From Gliomastix tumulicola (lineage: Eukaryota; Ascomycota; Sordariomycetes; Hypocreales; Bionectriaceae), in NCBI GenBank assembly GCA_001599755.1, contig BCHX01000007.1:2108001-2172000 (forward strand): 64,000 nt of DNA. The letters run 5' to 3'. Each line of letters opens with the position of its first letter. The stretch's first letter is position 1. The translations under genes and the position numbers were made by a program. The notes under the pieces were generated by a model. It ran no database searches, had not been told where the DNA came from, and saw only the letters and a list, made by a program, of their open reading frames with translations. Of the stretch, positions 19,587 to 32,331 are shown in pieces.

Positions 19587-22500
19587 TCCCCTGAGCGGAC
19601 GTTGCCGTCCTGACTAATATCGACGGACCTCGTCAGAGAGACCAGTCAGAGATGGACGAGCGGCCATGGAGGAAGAAGTGACATGCTCTCCAGCGAGAGC
19701 TAGACGCAAAGGGGCAAGGCGAGGCAACGAGAGCGCGCAGTTCCTTATCGACAGGATGTGTTGTGCTGTGCGTTCGCCCACCGGGCCTCGTCTTGGCCGC
19801 CGATCATGACCATCCTGGGCCGTGATGGCTGACGAGACCAAGTGGGCGGGCTTCGACTCCTTGCGATCCCAAATTTGGCGTCGATGGGCCAGAAATAACA
19901 AAGCAAACAAAAATGTTACGGCTTCATCCGTGAGACACGCCAATGCCGATGCCGTCTGCCAAGCCGGTGGCCCTTTCTAGGAGGTAATTCCTCTCACCAC
20001 CTCATTCCGCGATTGCTACGACTGGCCGTTGAGGAACGAAATGGCTCGCGGCAGTCGAATCGGTCTAACAGCGATGGCTGGCCTTGGCGCGGGCGTACGA
20101 AAGGGCTAAGGGGAGTAAACACGGGCGAATGTTGAGTGTCGACGCCGTTTGCTGGTTTCACTCACGATGCACGACATCGATAGATCTAAGGAGTTAGCTA
20201 GTGGTGAGTCTTGGGCTCTTGACCTCCGTCATGAAATGAGTGTGCTCGGTGAGGTGACATGGGAATAACAGTCAGTGTAGTGCACAAGGCACAAACTGCC
20301 CCCCACCTCCGTTGCGAGTCGCATCTGACCTAAGAATAGCAGCCCTGTGCCTGGCGATCTTAGGTCAGGCTTCAGCTCAGAGGGCCTGAAAGCTGTCATA
20401 CCGGCAGACGGTGAGTCGTGTCTGGCCATGAGACACAAATTGCCATGTGCAGGGTGATGGGGGGAAATGGGGGCATGTCAGCAGCGCACAGATCGACTGC
20501 ACAGCGCTGCGGTATAGTTCACGGCTGTCTTATCAGCGCTTCTACCAGCCCGTGGCCCAAGCCCAAGGTCCCTCCCTCCCCTCTGCAGGTCTGCTGGAGC
20601 AAAATCCGCCGCCGTCAAAGCACGTCCCGTTGTCCATCACAGCCTCAGCGCACATCGTACATGTTACAGACGGAGTAAGTACATTGGGCTGCTCCAGTCT
20701 CACTACCACGGCTGGGCAGAGACCATCCATCGATCTCCCCACGTGCCGCCCTCTCTTCCTCTGCCGATTAGGGGTTTCACGATGGAACTGGTACGCTGTC
20801 TCTTTCTTCCTCTCCTAAAAAACCACCGCCCATCGACTGCACAGGCTGGATCGCGAATGCCCAGACGCGCTACTACCACGGCTCCAGGTTCCAATCATCC
20901 TCATCCTCCTCGCCAAAATTCCCAAGACGTTGTTTCTCAGCGAGGAGCGCCTTCCGTCATGCCGCGGATCGACACAGACTATTGGCGATAGCGGTGGTGA
21001 GCAGCCGCTAAACTGCACTGTTAGTTATCCCGCAACAGCGCAAACACGGCACAGGGTCACAGCACTAAGAACAGCCACTGAAAGGACGGATTTCAACGCC
21101 CTCTGAATCCCGTCTAGGCACGCACCTTTTTTTTTTCACTGCAGAGGAAGAGAGGCAAAAACTCACCTTACCTTATATGTATGCATATCGCAATCCACGT
21201 GGGGATCAGCTCTTCAGCTCCGGGATCGTCATCGGGGGGGAGGCCAAGAAAGTGCATCAGATATGCATCTCGATTCTGATTCGACAAAGGGGCCTTCGCT
21301 CAGGAGAAGCACCCGGACGACCTCCCACAGAGGGACGGAACAAAAAGGCCCAAGGGGAATAGGAAAAAAGGGAGCGGAATGTGGCACCGTCCAGCCCATC
21401 ATCCATCGCTCGCTGACACCAGAAGAGAGTGAGTGAGGGAGGGAGGGAGGGAGAGAGGATGCAGGCGCACCAGTTACATCTCGATGCTCTTTCCCAGTTG
21501 CCGCGTCTCGAATCTGCCGCATCGATACGCCCTCACCTCACCGCACAGGCTCTGCTGCATCTCGCATCCAAAGCCGTTCGCAGTCCCCCAACCCTCCTCT
21601 TCCTCCTCCTCCCCTTTTCTTCCTTCGCCTCCCCCCACCCACCGACCTAGACAAGATCCTACGTTGCTTTGTAAGGCTGCTGCCGTCTGCTCGGGTATCG
21701 CGAACACATCGCCCCCCATCACATCACATCGCATCGCCTCTGTTCTCCATTCCAGATCCCACCTCCACAACATGCAAGCCACAGGGCAATAGCTTGGAGG
21801 AGCCACACACGGCAGAGCGGCTTCTTCCATCGATAGTTGCCCTGCCCTGCCGTGCCCTTCTCTCCTCGAGTCACGGATATGGAACATTCCGTTACTACTA
21901 TTCTGCTCGCCATGGTTGCCTGCCGTGACGACATCGCTCTTGGCTGTTCTCCAACTGGCCCCTCTCCAGCCAGTCCCCTTTCTGTCTTGTTCCTCTCTCG
22001 CCGGTCCACGAAACACGCTCGAAGCGCCCACGAGAACATGTCCCTCCCCCCCTGTGCGCCACCTGCAGCTGAGGAGGCGTCTACCTGCCTGCCTGCATGT
22101 ATGCCTGCAGCTGATAAGGAAAAACGGCCGCCCCATACGAAATGCACTGTCACCGACACTACCAGCCGTCCCTTGGCCGCATGAGCGTGTTGTCGCCTAG
22201 TTAGTGGGCACTTTCTTTTGGCGATTTCTGCCCAAAGACTCGGAGGGAAAAGGGGGGATCTGCTTACGCTCTGGGCAGTGATGGGCGGTGCTTTTGCACG
22301 CAGCTCGACAGTCAGCCGCGCTGGTGCGTCCCGTAAGCAAGAGAGCCAGGGTGTTCCACGATCCGGATGCCTCTCCCTCCCCTGCTTGGCTGCCTTTGGG
22401 GCTCGTTGGGGGGGCTTCGCACAACGCCGCCAGATGGCTCCGCCGCCCCCTACATACTGTGTACATGCTTGTCTTGTCTTGTCTGCATGCATCTGCATGC

Positions 22501-23343
22501 ATCTCGACTAAGCCGGAGCAGCTGGAACTGGGCCAGCACCGGAGAGGCAGGTATGGACGGACAGCTGAGGCGCATCTAGGCCATGGAACGTTTGTCCCTC
22601 GACGATGGGCAGATGCACATCTCCCACCCATCGCGATCATCTCTCGCTTGCTGCACACCCTCCACATCGCTGATCAGGGTCGATGCTGCTGCTGCTGCTC
22701 GTCGGTCTGGGACATGCCGAGTCAACGGTTGCACTCGGTCGAGAGAGAACGCGGGAAATTGCCCCCGGAGTACCACCGTGACGCCGTGCCCATGCCCGAT
22801 CAAGGAGGCATTCCGCAGCTCCGTCGCTGTCTTCTTGATTGGACCTCCTCCTGTGGCGAGCGACGGTCAACGCTAAGGGAACCTCACCTGAAGGCGTTCA
22901 GCCACTCGTCTCGAAGCCCTTCCTCTCTCTCCTACAACGAGCAAGTGCCGGACGAGATACCGTATCTTTCATCCACCCACGTCATGCGGCATCAGTAAGT
23001 GAAGATGGATGGTACCATTGACCAGAGCCGAAGGCATCATGTGTGAGAACTGATAGTGTAGGGCGCAGGTGTCAACGTTATGCGTGATTGGTGATCCATC
23101 AGGAAGCCCTGACCACTTCCCCCCAGCCGATATCAGTCTGTGCAGCACTGCATGCCGTCTTGGGAAATGTGGCTGGCTGCATGCGCTGCTGGTCACGTTG
23201 GATACCCTGCCTGAATATCACGGCATAACTAGAGAGTTGTGTTTTGTGACATTACTATCGCGTGCTCAGTATGTCCGTCCTCTTGACCTTCGTTCCTTCG
23301 TCGTCGTCGCCACGGCAATATCCGTCCGTTGGTTGTTATCAAC

Positions 23344-24852
23344 TTAGCCCGGCACGCAGCCCTCGCCGCCCAGATCCAGGAGGCTCTCGTCCATGTTCCG
23401 GCATGACCATCGCGCGGGCTTTCCGCTCGGCGTCTTGATGCTGATGTTCTCCGCGCGGATGTTGTCACACGTCTGGGCGCCCAAGCATGTTAGTAAGATT
23501 CCTAAGGGGGGGTAAATATGCGCGACCAACGTACCTGTGGCGATGAGCAAATCAGCGATCCCACGATGGGGTCGTACTTCTTGGACGTCGTGCCCCAGAA
23601 GTTGGCGAACAGGACATCGGTGATGTTCATCTTGGAGGGGAACTCGGCGCAGCGCGACGCGTTCTTCTCGCCGTAGCACTGATCAATCTTGATCGCGCCG
23701 TCGTTGTTGGCATTGTGGAAGGTATCATACGTGACGTTCCGCACGATACCAGCACCGCCGCCGCCACCAAGACCAGGCTGGAAGTCCGTCTCGGAGCCCG
23801 GCCAGACCTTGAGGCGGGCGCCGTCGGTCGCGTTGCTCAGCGACACGTTGAAGATGTACAGGTTCTCGACCACGTCGAAGCGGTCCGGGTACTGGCCCAG
23901 CGAGCCGACCGAGATGCCGTGCGAGGAGTTGCAGATCAGGCCCTGGATGATGACATTGGTGCTGTTGGGCTTGAAGGACACGCAGTCGTCGTCGTGCTCG
24001 ATGAAGGAGTTCTGGATGATGACGTTATCCGAGACGTACGTGTCCCAGCCGTCCAGGTTCTTGGCCTCGTTGTGATTCTGCGAGCGCGAGTAGATGTCGA
24101 TGTCCGAGATGAGGATGTCGGAGCTGTTGGAGATGAGGTTGTGCCACTGTGGGACGGGGTTAGCCAGGACTCTCAAGATCGTCGCCAACAAGTCGGGGCC
24201 ACTCACGTTGGGAGACTGGCGCAGCTTCAGGCCCGTGACTGATCCTCCGTGCAGCTCGTTGGTGGTGAAGAGGATGGGCCGCTGCAGGCTCGAGTTGGTA
24301 GCAAACCGGTCATACCACGCCCTGGAATATCCTGTAAGTATATCCCCCCCTGCCAGGTCAATGGACACACGAGACTCACTGGCCGTTGCCGTGCAGCACA
24401 CCCTGTCCAGCACCGTAGATATTGACGTCCTCGCCACCGATGTACCAGAACGTGGACTGGTTCTGGAAATCAATCTTGAAAGAATTGACCAGCCAGTAGT
24501 CAACGTCCGGGCAGAAGCTGAGGGTCCCCGTCAGCGCGATGTCGACGTGCTTCAGGAAACGCAGGTCCAGCGGCGAGCACACGGTGTACTCCTTGTCCAG
24601 GACGACCGTGCCGCCGCCGTTGCACTCCTGCAGCGCCGCGAGGATCTTGGGCGCGTCGTCGCGGCCCTCGGTGCAGCTGGGCTTCACGAAGCACGTCTTG
24701 GTCCGCTCCGTCGACTCGGGGAAGGCCTTGTACGGGTGCAGAGGGTAGGGCTTGATGTCCGGTCGCGGAGTGAAGTCCCTCGCGCCATTGGCAGGCTGCG
24801 CGAGGGCGGCGAGCCCGGCTGCGGCTACGGCGAAGATGTTCTTGGTGAGCAT
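23344..24852 (-). CDS. GH28 exopolygalacturonase, secreted
   Basis: Pectinase hydrolysing alpha-1,4-galacturonic acid linkages, probably from chain ends. Exons (minus) 24852-24380, 24321-24207, 24146-23535 and 23472-23344 give 442 residues. It begins with a signal peptide (MLTKNIFAVAAAGLAALAQPANG). GH28 landmarks are NLDGWDT (in place of NTD), the catalytic HDDDC, SHGISVGSLGQY (in place of GHG) and RLKVWPG (in place of RIK). The length and the substitutions fit the fungal exo-acting branch better than endo-PG. Several N-glycosylation sites are present. A TATA-like box is 72 bases upstream. The gene works with the CE12 esterase on pectin. Confidence 0.92.
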
Positions 24853-25759
24853 GATGGCTGTCGTCGCGTCGGCCCTCTAGCGAAGATCCGAGCGGCTGGG
24901 ACGGACGCACGATTCATCGTGTCTTTATAGCTTCCCAGACGCAAGATAATTTCGACGCCGCCGCAAAGGAACCCAGCACGGCGAGCACCGGCCAGCCGAG
25001 ATGGTCGGTTCCTGGGGCAGAAGTGGACTCGAGGGAGAATAGCCAGAATACTGACTGATGATAGTCTCATTCGGCAGCAAATCTTCCGTCCGCAAAGACA
25101 CAACAGACAGGCCAAGGCCCCCCTCCGTTAGTGGGTGTCCATGGGGACTTCTCCAAGACCAGCTTGGATACCCCAAATCCGTTTCCCACAGTCTGGGGAC
25201 TGGACTGTGGGGGGGAGCCTTATCACAGAGCCCTGGAAGGCCTGGAAGCCCCCCTGGAAGCCCCCCAGGATCACTGCGGTGAGTGTTGGGGTTCAGCCAA
25301 TTGAGCCGCCTGGTTGGTGGAAAGATTCTCCCCAAGATTCCCGCTTAGCTCGGGCATGATGGGGCGTTTGGAGCCGGTGAATTCTCTACCAGAATCAGGA
25401 CCCCTCTGCTGCTGACGACGACTTTTCGTTGACGGTCCTTTTGACGATCTGGAGCCTGTGAACGTGTTAGCATATTCGTAAGCGCCATGGAACAACCACA
25501 TGGAATGAGGAGTAGGCACGGTGAAAGGTCCGAAAGTAGGCTCAATTGGATCAATTGCTCGATTCTCTCCACAAGTTGACTGCTCAGAAACCCCAGGCGC
25601 TCGCTTCCCATGGCCGAGTGTTGAAGCCGATTGGCCAAGCGACGGCATCATTCCCCGACAGACACCGAGCCGCTTAATCACATGGTCTTCCTACTCCGTA
25701 GACCTTGTTGAAAGGTCCAGTCCATCTGCACACAAATATTCGAGTCATGACAAGACCTC
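24853..25759. other. Intergenic region, GH28 promoter
   Basis: Contains the TATA-like box of the GH28 gene (24924-24929, minus strand) and a GGAAGCCCCC-type repeated stretch near 25,225-25,275. No gene is supported. Confidence 0.5.
24924..24929 (-). promoter_or_regulatory. TATA-like box of the GH28 gene
   Basis: TATAAA on the minus strand about 72 bases before the ATG. Confidence 0.45.
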
Positions 25760-28700
25760 TCAGATCTTGGCAAAGCGCAGCAAGAAGCCAGCGACGACGA
25801 CAGGCAGGACGCTCACGAGCTCTCCCAGCCCAGCATAGGCGGGCGGGATCCTCGCATGGACAAAGGCGCCTGCAGCTAGGAGGACCGCAAAGAGGTTGTA
25901 AATGAAGCTCCAGCCGAAGTTGAAGGCAATGCGGTGGATCGACTTCCTGCTGACGGTGAGCGCCACGAGGATGCCGGACAGCTTAGGGCGAGTGAGGACA
26001 ATGTCGGCGGCGGATTTGGCGATGTCGCTGCCTTCATTAACATGAACGCCGATCGTGGCCTGCGCTAGAGCAGGCGCATCGTTGCTGCCATCGCCACAGA
26101 ACATTGTGACTACATCGGAACTGCGAGAGCCAGCCGTCTCAGTGGTGATCTGTTTGATGTACGCTTGCTTGTCCTTCGGGCTACAGCGGGAGCGTGCAAG
26201 ATCGTCGGGGATCTCGAGCTGTCTGGCAACCTCCCGGACAGCGCCGTCATCATCGCCCGAGACGAGATGCACCGTGATTCCCATGGAATGAAGCTGGGAG
26301 ACCACAGCAGGCGCATCGCTCCTGATTGTATCCTTGAGACCGAGAATAGCGAGCAAATGATCGTCCTTGACAAAGCAAACAACCGTATGACCTTGGTCAA
26401 GCATCGCAGTGACATTGGTGTCCGACTGACGAGCAAGCCATCGTGAATTGCCGGCACGTACCGTCGCACCATGATATACCGCTTGCATTCCCTTGCCAAC
26501 CACAGCCTCGGGGTTCATGACATCCGGAGCAGGGAGGACGCCCTCGGCCTGGAGGCGGCGGGCAATCGCCGCTGAGACTGGATGCTTTGTGTTTCCAACC
26601 AGCGCTAGGAGCATTGATTTGGCATGCGCGACATCTTGACCGAGCCATTGCTCACGCGCAACTGTCAGCTTTCCCTCAGTCAAGGTCCCGGTCTTGTCAA
26701 ACACGACATGCTTGGTCTTGTAGCCGAGCTCGATGGCCTCGGATGACTTGAAGACGACGCCGCGCTCGGCTGCCATGCCAGCTGCGATCACGATAACCAT
26801 GGGAACCGCGAGGCCGATAGCGCAAGGGCAGGATACAATCAGCACTGTGATGGCATATGTGACAGCCTGAACGGTCGCGTCCGAGCCGCTTTTCCCCTGG
26901 ACGGCCACGCCGACACCGACCCAGATAGAGAAGGTGACAGCAGTGAGGGCGACAACGACGGGCACGAAGTAGCTCGCGACGCGGTCCGCAGTCTCTTGAA
27001 TCTTGGGCTTGGATAGCTTCGCTTCATCGACCATACTGGCGATGGTGCTGATGGTGTTGCTGTCAGGAAGTTGAGTCAACCGAACCTTGAGAAGCCCCGG
27101 CCCGTTGACTGATCCTGCAACCATCACTGAGCCTGTCTCTTTCTTCACAGGCCTTGCCTCGCCAGTCATCAGCGACTCGTCTACTTCGGATATTCCAGAC
27201 AAGACTGTCCCATCGGTTGGCACCCTGGAATCCGGGGCAACTTGGAAGACATCACCGTATTGGAGAAGTCTGGCGTCAATCTCCCTCGTAGATCCATCCT
27301 CCTGACACAGGGTGGCCTTTGGTACCTGAAGAGACCGGATGGAGGTGGTTTCGACGGCCTTCTGGCGAGCTAGCGCGGCAATATATCTACCGACCATGAT
27401 GAGGGAGATGAGCAAAGTGCTCGTCTCGAAGAACTCGCCTGTCGATAGCGGGGTCCCCGCCACCATGTGACCAAACGCAACGACGGAGAAGATGTACGCA
27501 GCGCTGGTGCTCAGCACAATCAAGAGATCCATTTCGATCACACGCGAGAAGATGATTGCCTTCAGTGCCTTGGGATAGAACGGCCCAGCGATGACCACTT
27601 GGATGATGGTAGCAAGCGCGAGGGAAGCAGAGCCGTAGGCGACATCGTGGTCAGGCAGCGGAGCCCACGCCATGACGAGGACTGGGATGGTCAGGACAAT
27701 GGAGAGGAGGGTGAGCAAACCAACACTGCGGACATGCCGTGCGCCCGCATCTAGACTCTGATCTGGCTTCGGAGGAGCAAGCCGCATAGGCTGGGGCCAC
27801 CCTTTCTCGACCAGGTCTCTAGCGCCGACAAGCTTTGCATCGAAGTCCACACGCAGGTTGGTCTTGTCGACGACCTTCATGCCAGTCACGCCGAGCGGCC
27901 ACTTCGACTCGGCGATGAGGGGTGCGTCTCCGGAGCATATGAGTTCAAGCGAGGAACCGCTGCTCGTGATCTTTTCACACTTGAACTCGGTGGTTCGCTC
28001 GAGGTGTTTCACGACGTCTTCGGCTGTCATGGCCTTCAGGTCCAGGTCAAACTCTGCTCGAGACAGGACCAGGCTTGTCTTCAGCTTCATGACTGGTTGG
28101 AGTGTCGCCAGCGTGCGCTGCAGCTTCGTCTCGCATCCCGTGCAGGTCATGCCGGAGATGGCGAGGACGACATGTTCCGTGCCAGGCAATGGGATCTCAG
28201 GGTCCGAAGACGATATGACAGGAGCAATTTCCCGCTTCTCTGTCGCACCACAGCAGCCATCCGTGCAATCGCCGGCGCTAGGCGAGATGATGACAGGGTC
28301 ATCTGCACAGCAGCTGGTTATCCCGCCGGCGTTGTTTGTCTTGGAACAAATGTCCCTGGGGGGCTCAACGGCACAGCAGCTCGCGCCGCCACATGCACTA
28401 TCGTTCTCGGAGGAGGTGTCGTTGCAGCAGTCATCCTCGGCGGCATCTTGAGAAGGGCGACGGGAATCACAACAGCTTTTTCCGCAGACACGCTGCGGAG
28501 ATTTCGCCTTCTTGCCCCCGTTCCGACGCTTGACTGGCTTCTGGCTTCTGATCGAGCTCGAGAAGGACCTAGCAGACGACGCGGAGTCGACCGACAGACG
28601 CGACTTGGGCTTGGGGATGGAGCCAGCTCCTCCCAAGCAGCATGCTTCCTGGCCGAGGGCAACCAAAGCTCGGCAAATGCACCCAATGGCATCGAGCTGG

Positions 28701-29182
28701 GCCTTGTATCGAGAGTAAGCAGTCTTAGAGTGGTCCTGGCAAGGCCTCAAGTTGGTTTGGCTGTCGCCGGAGGCTGTACCGATGGTCAGTGTCTCTTCAG
28801 CACGGATTCAATTGACAAGACTGTACGTACCTTGGTCCAAAGTTCCGGCGCAGCTGTTTGACTGGCAGTCCCTCAGAGCGACGCGGTCGATACAAGATGT
28901 ATCGCAGCATGGGCTTGACTTGCCCTGGCAGCAGGGAGGAGCAGGCTCGAGTGCGGGCGGGGACGAAGAGGAGCAGCAGCCATCATCGCAATCGCTCTGC
29001 GCTTTGCTATCATCGTCTGCATCGGAGATGCAACACCCGAACGCGCAAGTGTCTGGCTCAGCACGGGCCGTTTGCTCATCGACATCGCTGGTGGCAGCTG
29101 TCGTGTCTCTCGGGGAGGTCCCCTCGGCGGTCAGAACTGGGGCGCTCTCTGGAGGGCTGCAGCAGCCCGAACCGCACGCCAT
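25760..29182 (-). CDS. P1B-type heavy-metal (copper/cadmium) ATPase with Cys-rich N-terminus
   Basis: ATP-driven metal efflux pump. Exons 29182-28831 and 28773-25760 give 1121 residues. The first 300 residues hold about 35 cysteines including eleven CC pairs. An HMA metal-binding domain follows with GMTCTGC (Cys328, Cys331). The ATPase core has eight expected membrane helices, an actuator loop with MTGE, the metal-transport motif SCPCAIGL (CPC at about 766-768), the phosphorylation motif DKTGTL (about 810-814), the HP pair in NTKHPVSAA and GDGSNDAPAL. The CC-rich tail matches fungal CrpA-type copper exporters and yeast Pca1-type cadmium exporters, where the cysteines bind metal or act in metal-regulated turnover. 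Copper or cadmium export at the plasma membrane is inferred. Confidence 0.93.
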
Positions 29183-29946
29183 TTTCGGAGGGTAGAGAAG
29201 ATGCGTAGCAGGGCTCAGGATGAGGTCCAGATGCCCAGTGAACAGGCGATAGGATGGAAATGTGTGAAGTCTAGGAATCCCGTGTCTGGCGAGACGCCTG
29301 ATTGAAGTCGAAGCAGTGAGGGAGTGTCACAGAACCCCTCAGAAGTGAACGCCCGAACTCGCGGTGGAGCCGGGAGTCTCGCCAGCGATTGACAAAAAGG
29401 CAAAGCCACCTCGTGCCCAAATTAGGACTTTAAACTCCACTCATTTATTCGACTACCTACCAGGTACAACACTGGGAAGATGCCACCACCCAAGGGGTGG
29501 AAGAAAAACCTGGGCCACATACACACCCAAAACGTATAGTCCCATGAGTCAAATATTTATTCGACTACGTGCCACCTCACTGAATTTGCTCCACCGACCT
29601 CAAACGCACGAAGTCACAACTCACATCCATAAAATCCCTTCAGACAGACCACTCTTGATTAACCGCACTCCGTCTGGCTACCTGCTGGCCTCGCGTCTCC
29701 AGCCACTTCACCTCAAAGGCCCCAATCCCCTGTACAAACTACCTGCTTGCGGCGCTTGAGATAGGATGTCTGCTAGGAGCGAGTCCAAACGGCGGACATC
29801 TGCGGCGTACAGCGAGCAGATGATGACGCGGAAGTCTTGGGCGTCCACCTCCTTCTGAAGCTTCATTTCCAACGACACGGCGCAGCGGCAAGCAGGCGGG
29901 CTGGTCCAGGAGCTTCCAACCTGTTTCTCAGAGCTGTTGGATGCAT
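29183..29946. other. Intergenic region with a 13-bp direct repeat
   Basis: Promoter side of the metal ATPase gene. The 13-base word TTTATTCGACTAC occurs twice (29444-29456 and 29556-29568), 112 bases apart. No gene is supported. Confidence 0.5.
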
Positions 29947-31508
29947 TCACCTAAACGGTCGGCTTCCGGGCGTCCTCGGAGCCAGGCCATGACTGTCGAG
30001 TAGCTCTTGTCGGCCCGAACCGGCAGCCTCATGTCTCGGCCATAGAACAGGTCTGAAGCTTTCCTTCTCGGCTAGAGCTCTTACACGGAGTACAGAGGAG
30101 ACGCAGTGTTCGTCGAATTTGGGGGTGCGTTCTCTATACATGTCATCTTTAACATCGACATAGTACGATGCGATCGCAGTGTCCGAGGGGGAGTCGCGCT
30201 GGACAGCACTGGATTTGGGGACGATGGCCTCCAACTGCATAAATGCCGCTGTCTCCTTGCCAAAGCCGTGTATCCAGAAGATGGTTTTATCGCCGCATGC
30301 CTCTTTGAGCCGCAACACCACATCGTCGACACGTTTTGTTCTACGGTACGATCTAGACTCCCTTGGGACTTCGATTGGGCGTTGGCCTGGTTCTCGAGGC
30401 GGCACCCCAGGGAATCGCTTATGCAGATCCACGGACCACGGGCGCCTTCTCAAAGCTGCAGAGGTACTCCTAGACCCCTTGCGCAATGGGCTTTGCGTCC
30501 GGTCCATATAATCCCTCGAGAACCTCGCTTTCGGCAGCAGCAGTGGTGGTATCCGGCGCCCAGTGAGCCTGCGTGTCAGCCAGGACGTCGCTTTTCAGGG
30601 CAGACTGAAGCATCTGGACGAGGGATTCTGCGTCCTTGCTTGGATGGAAAGGGATGAGGTCGGAAATGATGGGAGGACAAGCAAGAGAACGGGGCCATAG
30701 TGCCTGTTGGGGAGTGTGAGCCTCAAAAAGAATCGGACTGACGGCCATCCCACGCGGTTCTAGAACCTTACCGCGCCAGAAGCCCGAAACGTCAGGGCCA
30801 TCCTGAGGCAAGCAAAACTAGCAGAAATTTTTTGGAGCCATCCAAGCACACGAGAATTGTAGGCGTCGGAGGGCTCAGGATCTCGCTGTCTTATGTGGCT
30901 AGCCGCAGACAAAGCAATTTCAACACGACGCGCTTAGCATGGTCGTCTTCAGTCTCGTCGTCCTTTGGATCGTAGGCGGTAAGGTGACCAAGCCTCACGA
31001 GGCAGTGATCTCTGCAGTGTCTCTCAAGATGTTCCACGTAGGCGTTGTCATGCTCGGGGTCTTTGTATTCGCCAGTCGCAGCGTCCGAGCCATGCCTCCG
31101 GGGCGACGCAAGATGGGAATCCGCGCTATGCCAGGCTGCAGAGTTGAGAAGCTGGACTGCCTCGATGATTTTGTCCTCCAAGCGCAGCAAGCTCGCGAGA
31201 TCAAAGGGGTTGTGTCGGTGGTCCACGGAGCAAGACGCTGATGCGCGGTTCGAGGATGACTGCGGATCCTTGGCTGAGGCATGGCGCTATTGCTCCAGCC
31301 AATGGAGGCGACGACGAGGTACGTTCTGGGACGTGCCATCAGGCTCAATTCCAAAGTCTACGCCGTCGACGGTCGCCCGTTGCGAGCCCTTGAGTGGAAT
31401 CCAGGCGCAAGGGAAAGACGTCGTCAAGAACTCGGGAGGTTCCGCCCCGAGATACTCGGCAGCCGCCGCGACGCCAACGCCAGATTGGCGATGATCAAGA
31501 GGTTCCAC
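29947..31508 (-). other. Unresolved coding-like fragments, possible gene or remnant
   Basis: Four open segments on the minus strand (31508-31287, 31226-30891, 30811-30470, 30507-29947) have protein-like composition, for example HLERHCRDHCLVRLGHLTAY with KLLCLRLA, and LRLKEACGDKTIFWIHGFGK. I could not join them with convincing splice sites, and I recognise no domain. They may be exons of one poorly read gene, or a decayed gene next to the AT-rich island and the NACHT gene. The plus strand in this stretch also has open frames, so even the strand is uncertain. Confidence 0.3.
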
Positions 31509-32331
31509 GGCTGGTGAAGGATCAGGCTATGGCTCGAGGTCGTCGGGTAATCGCTATTGTCGGGGTAGGCAAGGAAAGGTGGCTGCGAGGCGGTATGGAA
31601 GCCGAAGTTTTAAATTTCAGGATTTGGAAATCTCGAGGATGCAGGACTGAGGAGAACAAAACAGTGGATGTGGAGGGGAGATTGTACCGGGAGTTCATCT
31701 CTTGCCAGTGCTTCTCATCGAAATCTGAGAAGTCAGTAGTACTGAGGTGAGCCTCCTTGAGGACCTACGAAAGCAACCCTCTCTGCACTTCAAGGACGCG
31801 TTCGTCCCCGACACGGCCGGTGTCACGACTTTTCGCTACGATATTGAATAGGTGCAGCTCTATATATTCCAGTACGAGATGATCAAAGAGGCGGTTATTC
31901 TTACATGAAGCGATTACTAGTAGCTGCTCTCTTAAGAGATTCAGATTGAAGTGTAGACCCAAGCTACCCTACCTACAAATAGAGAATCAGTCTCTCTTAC
32001 TCCATCAATACCGCATGAGTATAAAAACCTACTGGAATTCAATAGTGAAGAATATATAATGGTCAAGATATTATCTACCAAATCCGGGACTATAGCTCCG
32101 CAACAAGAGAGGTCATGACTCTAGCCATGACGAGTCCGTCTGCCCTACAGGAAGCGTGCAACTTTGCGAACTAGTCGTCAATGGTAGAGGGTAGCGGCCT
32201 CCGAAGCTATCTGTCGACGAGGATTTAATAGACATCACAGTGTTGCAAAATGACGAAGGTCTTCCATCCTTCATCTTCTCCCATCACTCAACTGACCCGA
32301 AATGGAATACTCATGCGAGAAGTTCGATTGT
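31509..32331. other. AT-rich island without a gene
   Basis: From about 31,760 to 32,330 the base composition shifts clearly toward A/T with many TA steps, unlike the GC-rich surroundings. No reading frame is credible. It resembles decayed or mutated repeat sequence, though no terminal repeats are visible. Confidence 0.45.

Larger units (their letters stand above)
19065..23343. other. 4.3-kb stretch without a convincing gene
   Basis: Open frames here overlap one another in several frames, have skewed Arg/Ser/Pro composition and show no recognisable domain or splice-linked continuity, so none was called. The DNA is rich in C/T tracts and short repeats (CA/CT at about 19,558-19,586; GAGG at about 21,428-21,450). 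The left end is the promoter of the secreted helical protein. A non-coding transcript cannot be excluded. Confidence 0.45.

Noticed and set aside
21474..22667. Minus-strand open frames of 150-260 codons
   Set aside because: Overlapping in several frames, composition dominated by Arg, Ser, Gly and Ala, no domain, no signal peptide and no splice continuity.
32104..32140. Short GACTC/GAGTC hairpin in the AT-rich island, considered as a ribozyme or tRNA piece
   Set aside because: No conserved ribozyme core, anticodon arm or B-box was found.
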